NCBI GenBank assembly: GCA_049999725.1
Contig: JBNGIS010018041.1
Span: 1-30,238 of the forward strand
Length of the DNA stretch: 30,238 nucleotides
Direction of reading: 5' to 3'
Source: Haplomitrium mnioides
Lineage: Eukaryota > Marchantiophyta > Haplomitriopsida > Calobryales
The notes beneath the pieces are model-generated. The model worked only from the letters and a program-made list of their open reading frames with translations. It did no database searches and was not told the DNA's origin. Both the position numbers and the translations under genes were made by a program. Every line of letters starts with the position of its first letter. Position 1 is the first letter of the stretch. Positions 30,049 to 30,238 of the stretch are shown here, one piece after another.

Positions 30049-30238
30049 TTGCTTTCCGAGAAGATCAATGGGAAGATTGGTGAAATGGTGATATATGAAA
30101 TGACGACTTATCGGTGTTTTGTGCGGGAAAAAGGGAAAAGAGAGTTTGAATGGCAAATCAGTGATTTGTTGTGGTTTTAGTGTGGAAGTCGAACTGAAAG
30201 TTCGAAAGTTCGGAAGGGCGAAACGACTACTCTGCGGA

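Larger units (their letters stand above)
29087..30238 (+). mobile_element. Probable LTR of another element, running off the window
   Basis: Homology to gypsy integrase stops at 29086, and the new sequence begins TGTGGGAGCATAG, a plausible TG start of an LTR inserted in copy 2. Sixteen bases in is a perfect 5-bp stem, CTGAC/GTCAG (29103-29117). The segment has no open frame of interest, is purine-rich on the plus strand, and holds two ordered repeat arrays in its distal part (29797-29852, 29888-30048). An A/T-rich stretch at 29180-29215 could hold a promoter. With only one end in the window, the type of element and its strand are unknown. Confidence 0.4.

Overview
The window looks like repeat-rich nuclear DNA of a land plant. 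The reasons are three TTTAGGG telomere-type units, a Ty1/copia element, a Ty3/gypsy family with a tRNA-Asp-type primer binding site, a LINE whose ORF1 has the plant layout (DUF4283-like domain plus CCHC knuckle), and decay dominated by CAG-to-TAG changes. The species cannot be named. I see no intact host gene, rRNA, tRNA or CRISPR array. Nearly everything is nested, broken retrotransposon.

Layout. (1) 1-8740, minus strand: a decayed Ty1/copia element. In its own direction it reads gag and zinc knuckle, protease, integrase, RT, RNase H, a purine tract, and the first 119 bases of its 3' LTR. (2) 3439-7019, plus strand: a 3.58-kb poly(A)-tailed LINE inserted in the copia integrase gene, flanked by a 16-bp target-site duplication. 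It has a telomere-like 5' end, a 1.8-kb repeat-rich leader and a damaged ORF1. Of ORF2 only the first few codons seem to remain. (3) 8741-9184: an unassigned junction. (4) 9185-19124, plus strand: Ty3/gypsy copy 1, with gag, protease and pol in three frames broken mainly by stop codons, then a very long 3' LTR of about 3.7 kb. A 10-N gap lies in gag. (5) 19125-25327: a second, inverted member of the same LTR family, with its 5' LTR at 21784-25327 (minus), a perfect primer binding site at 21765-21782 and a 2.6-kb interior. That interior holds no recognisable gag-pol but has remnants of an unidentified lysine-rich ORF. (6) 25328-29086, plus strand: gypsy copy 2, far more decayed, lacking its 5' part and the end of integrase, and carrying a young 477-bp tandem duplication at its left edge. 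(7) 29087-30238: probably the start of yet another LTR, with a 7-bp-phased repeat and a four-copy GTGGGGAACCCC-type repeat.

Relative order. The LINE is younger than the copia copy. The inverted giant-LTR element cuts gypsy copy 2, and the 477-bp duplication came later still because it includes that junction. The element beginning at 29087 probably also cut copy 2. The original proteins would have formed the usual Gag particle, protease, RT/RNase H and integrase sets, but no copy here looks able to make them.
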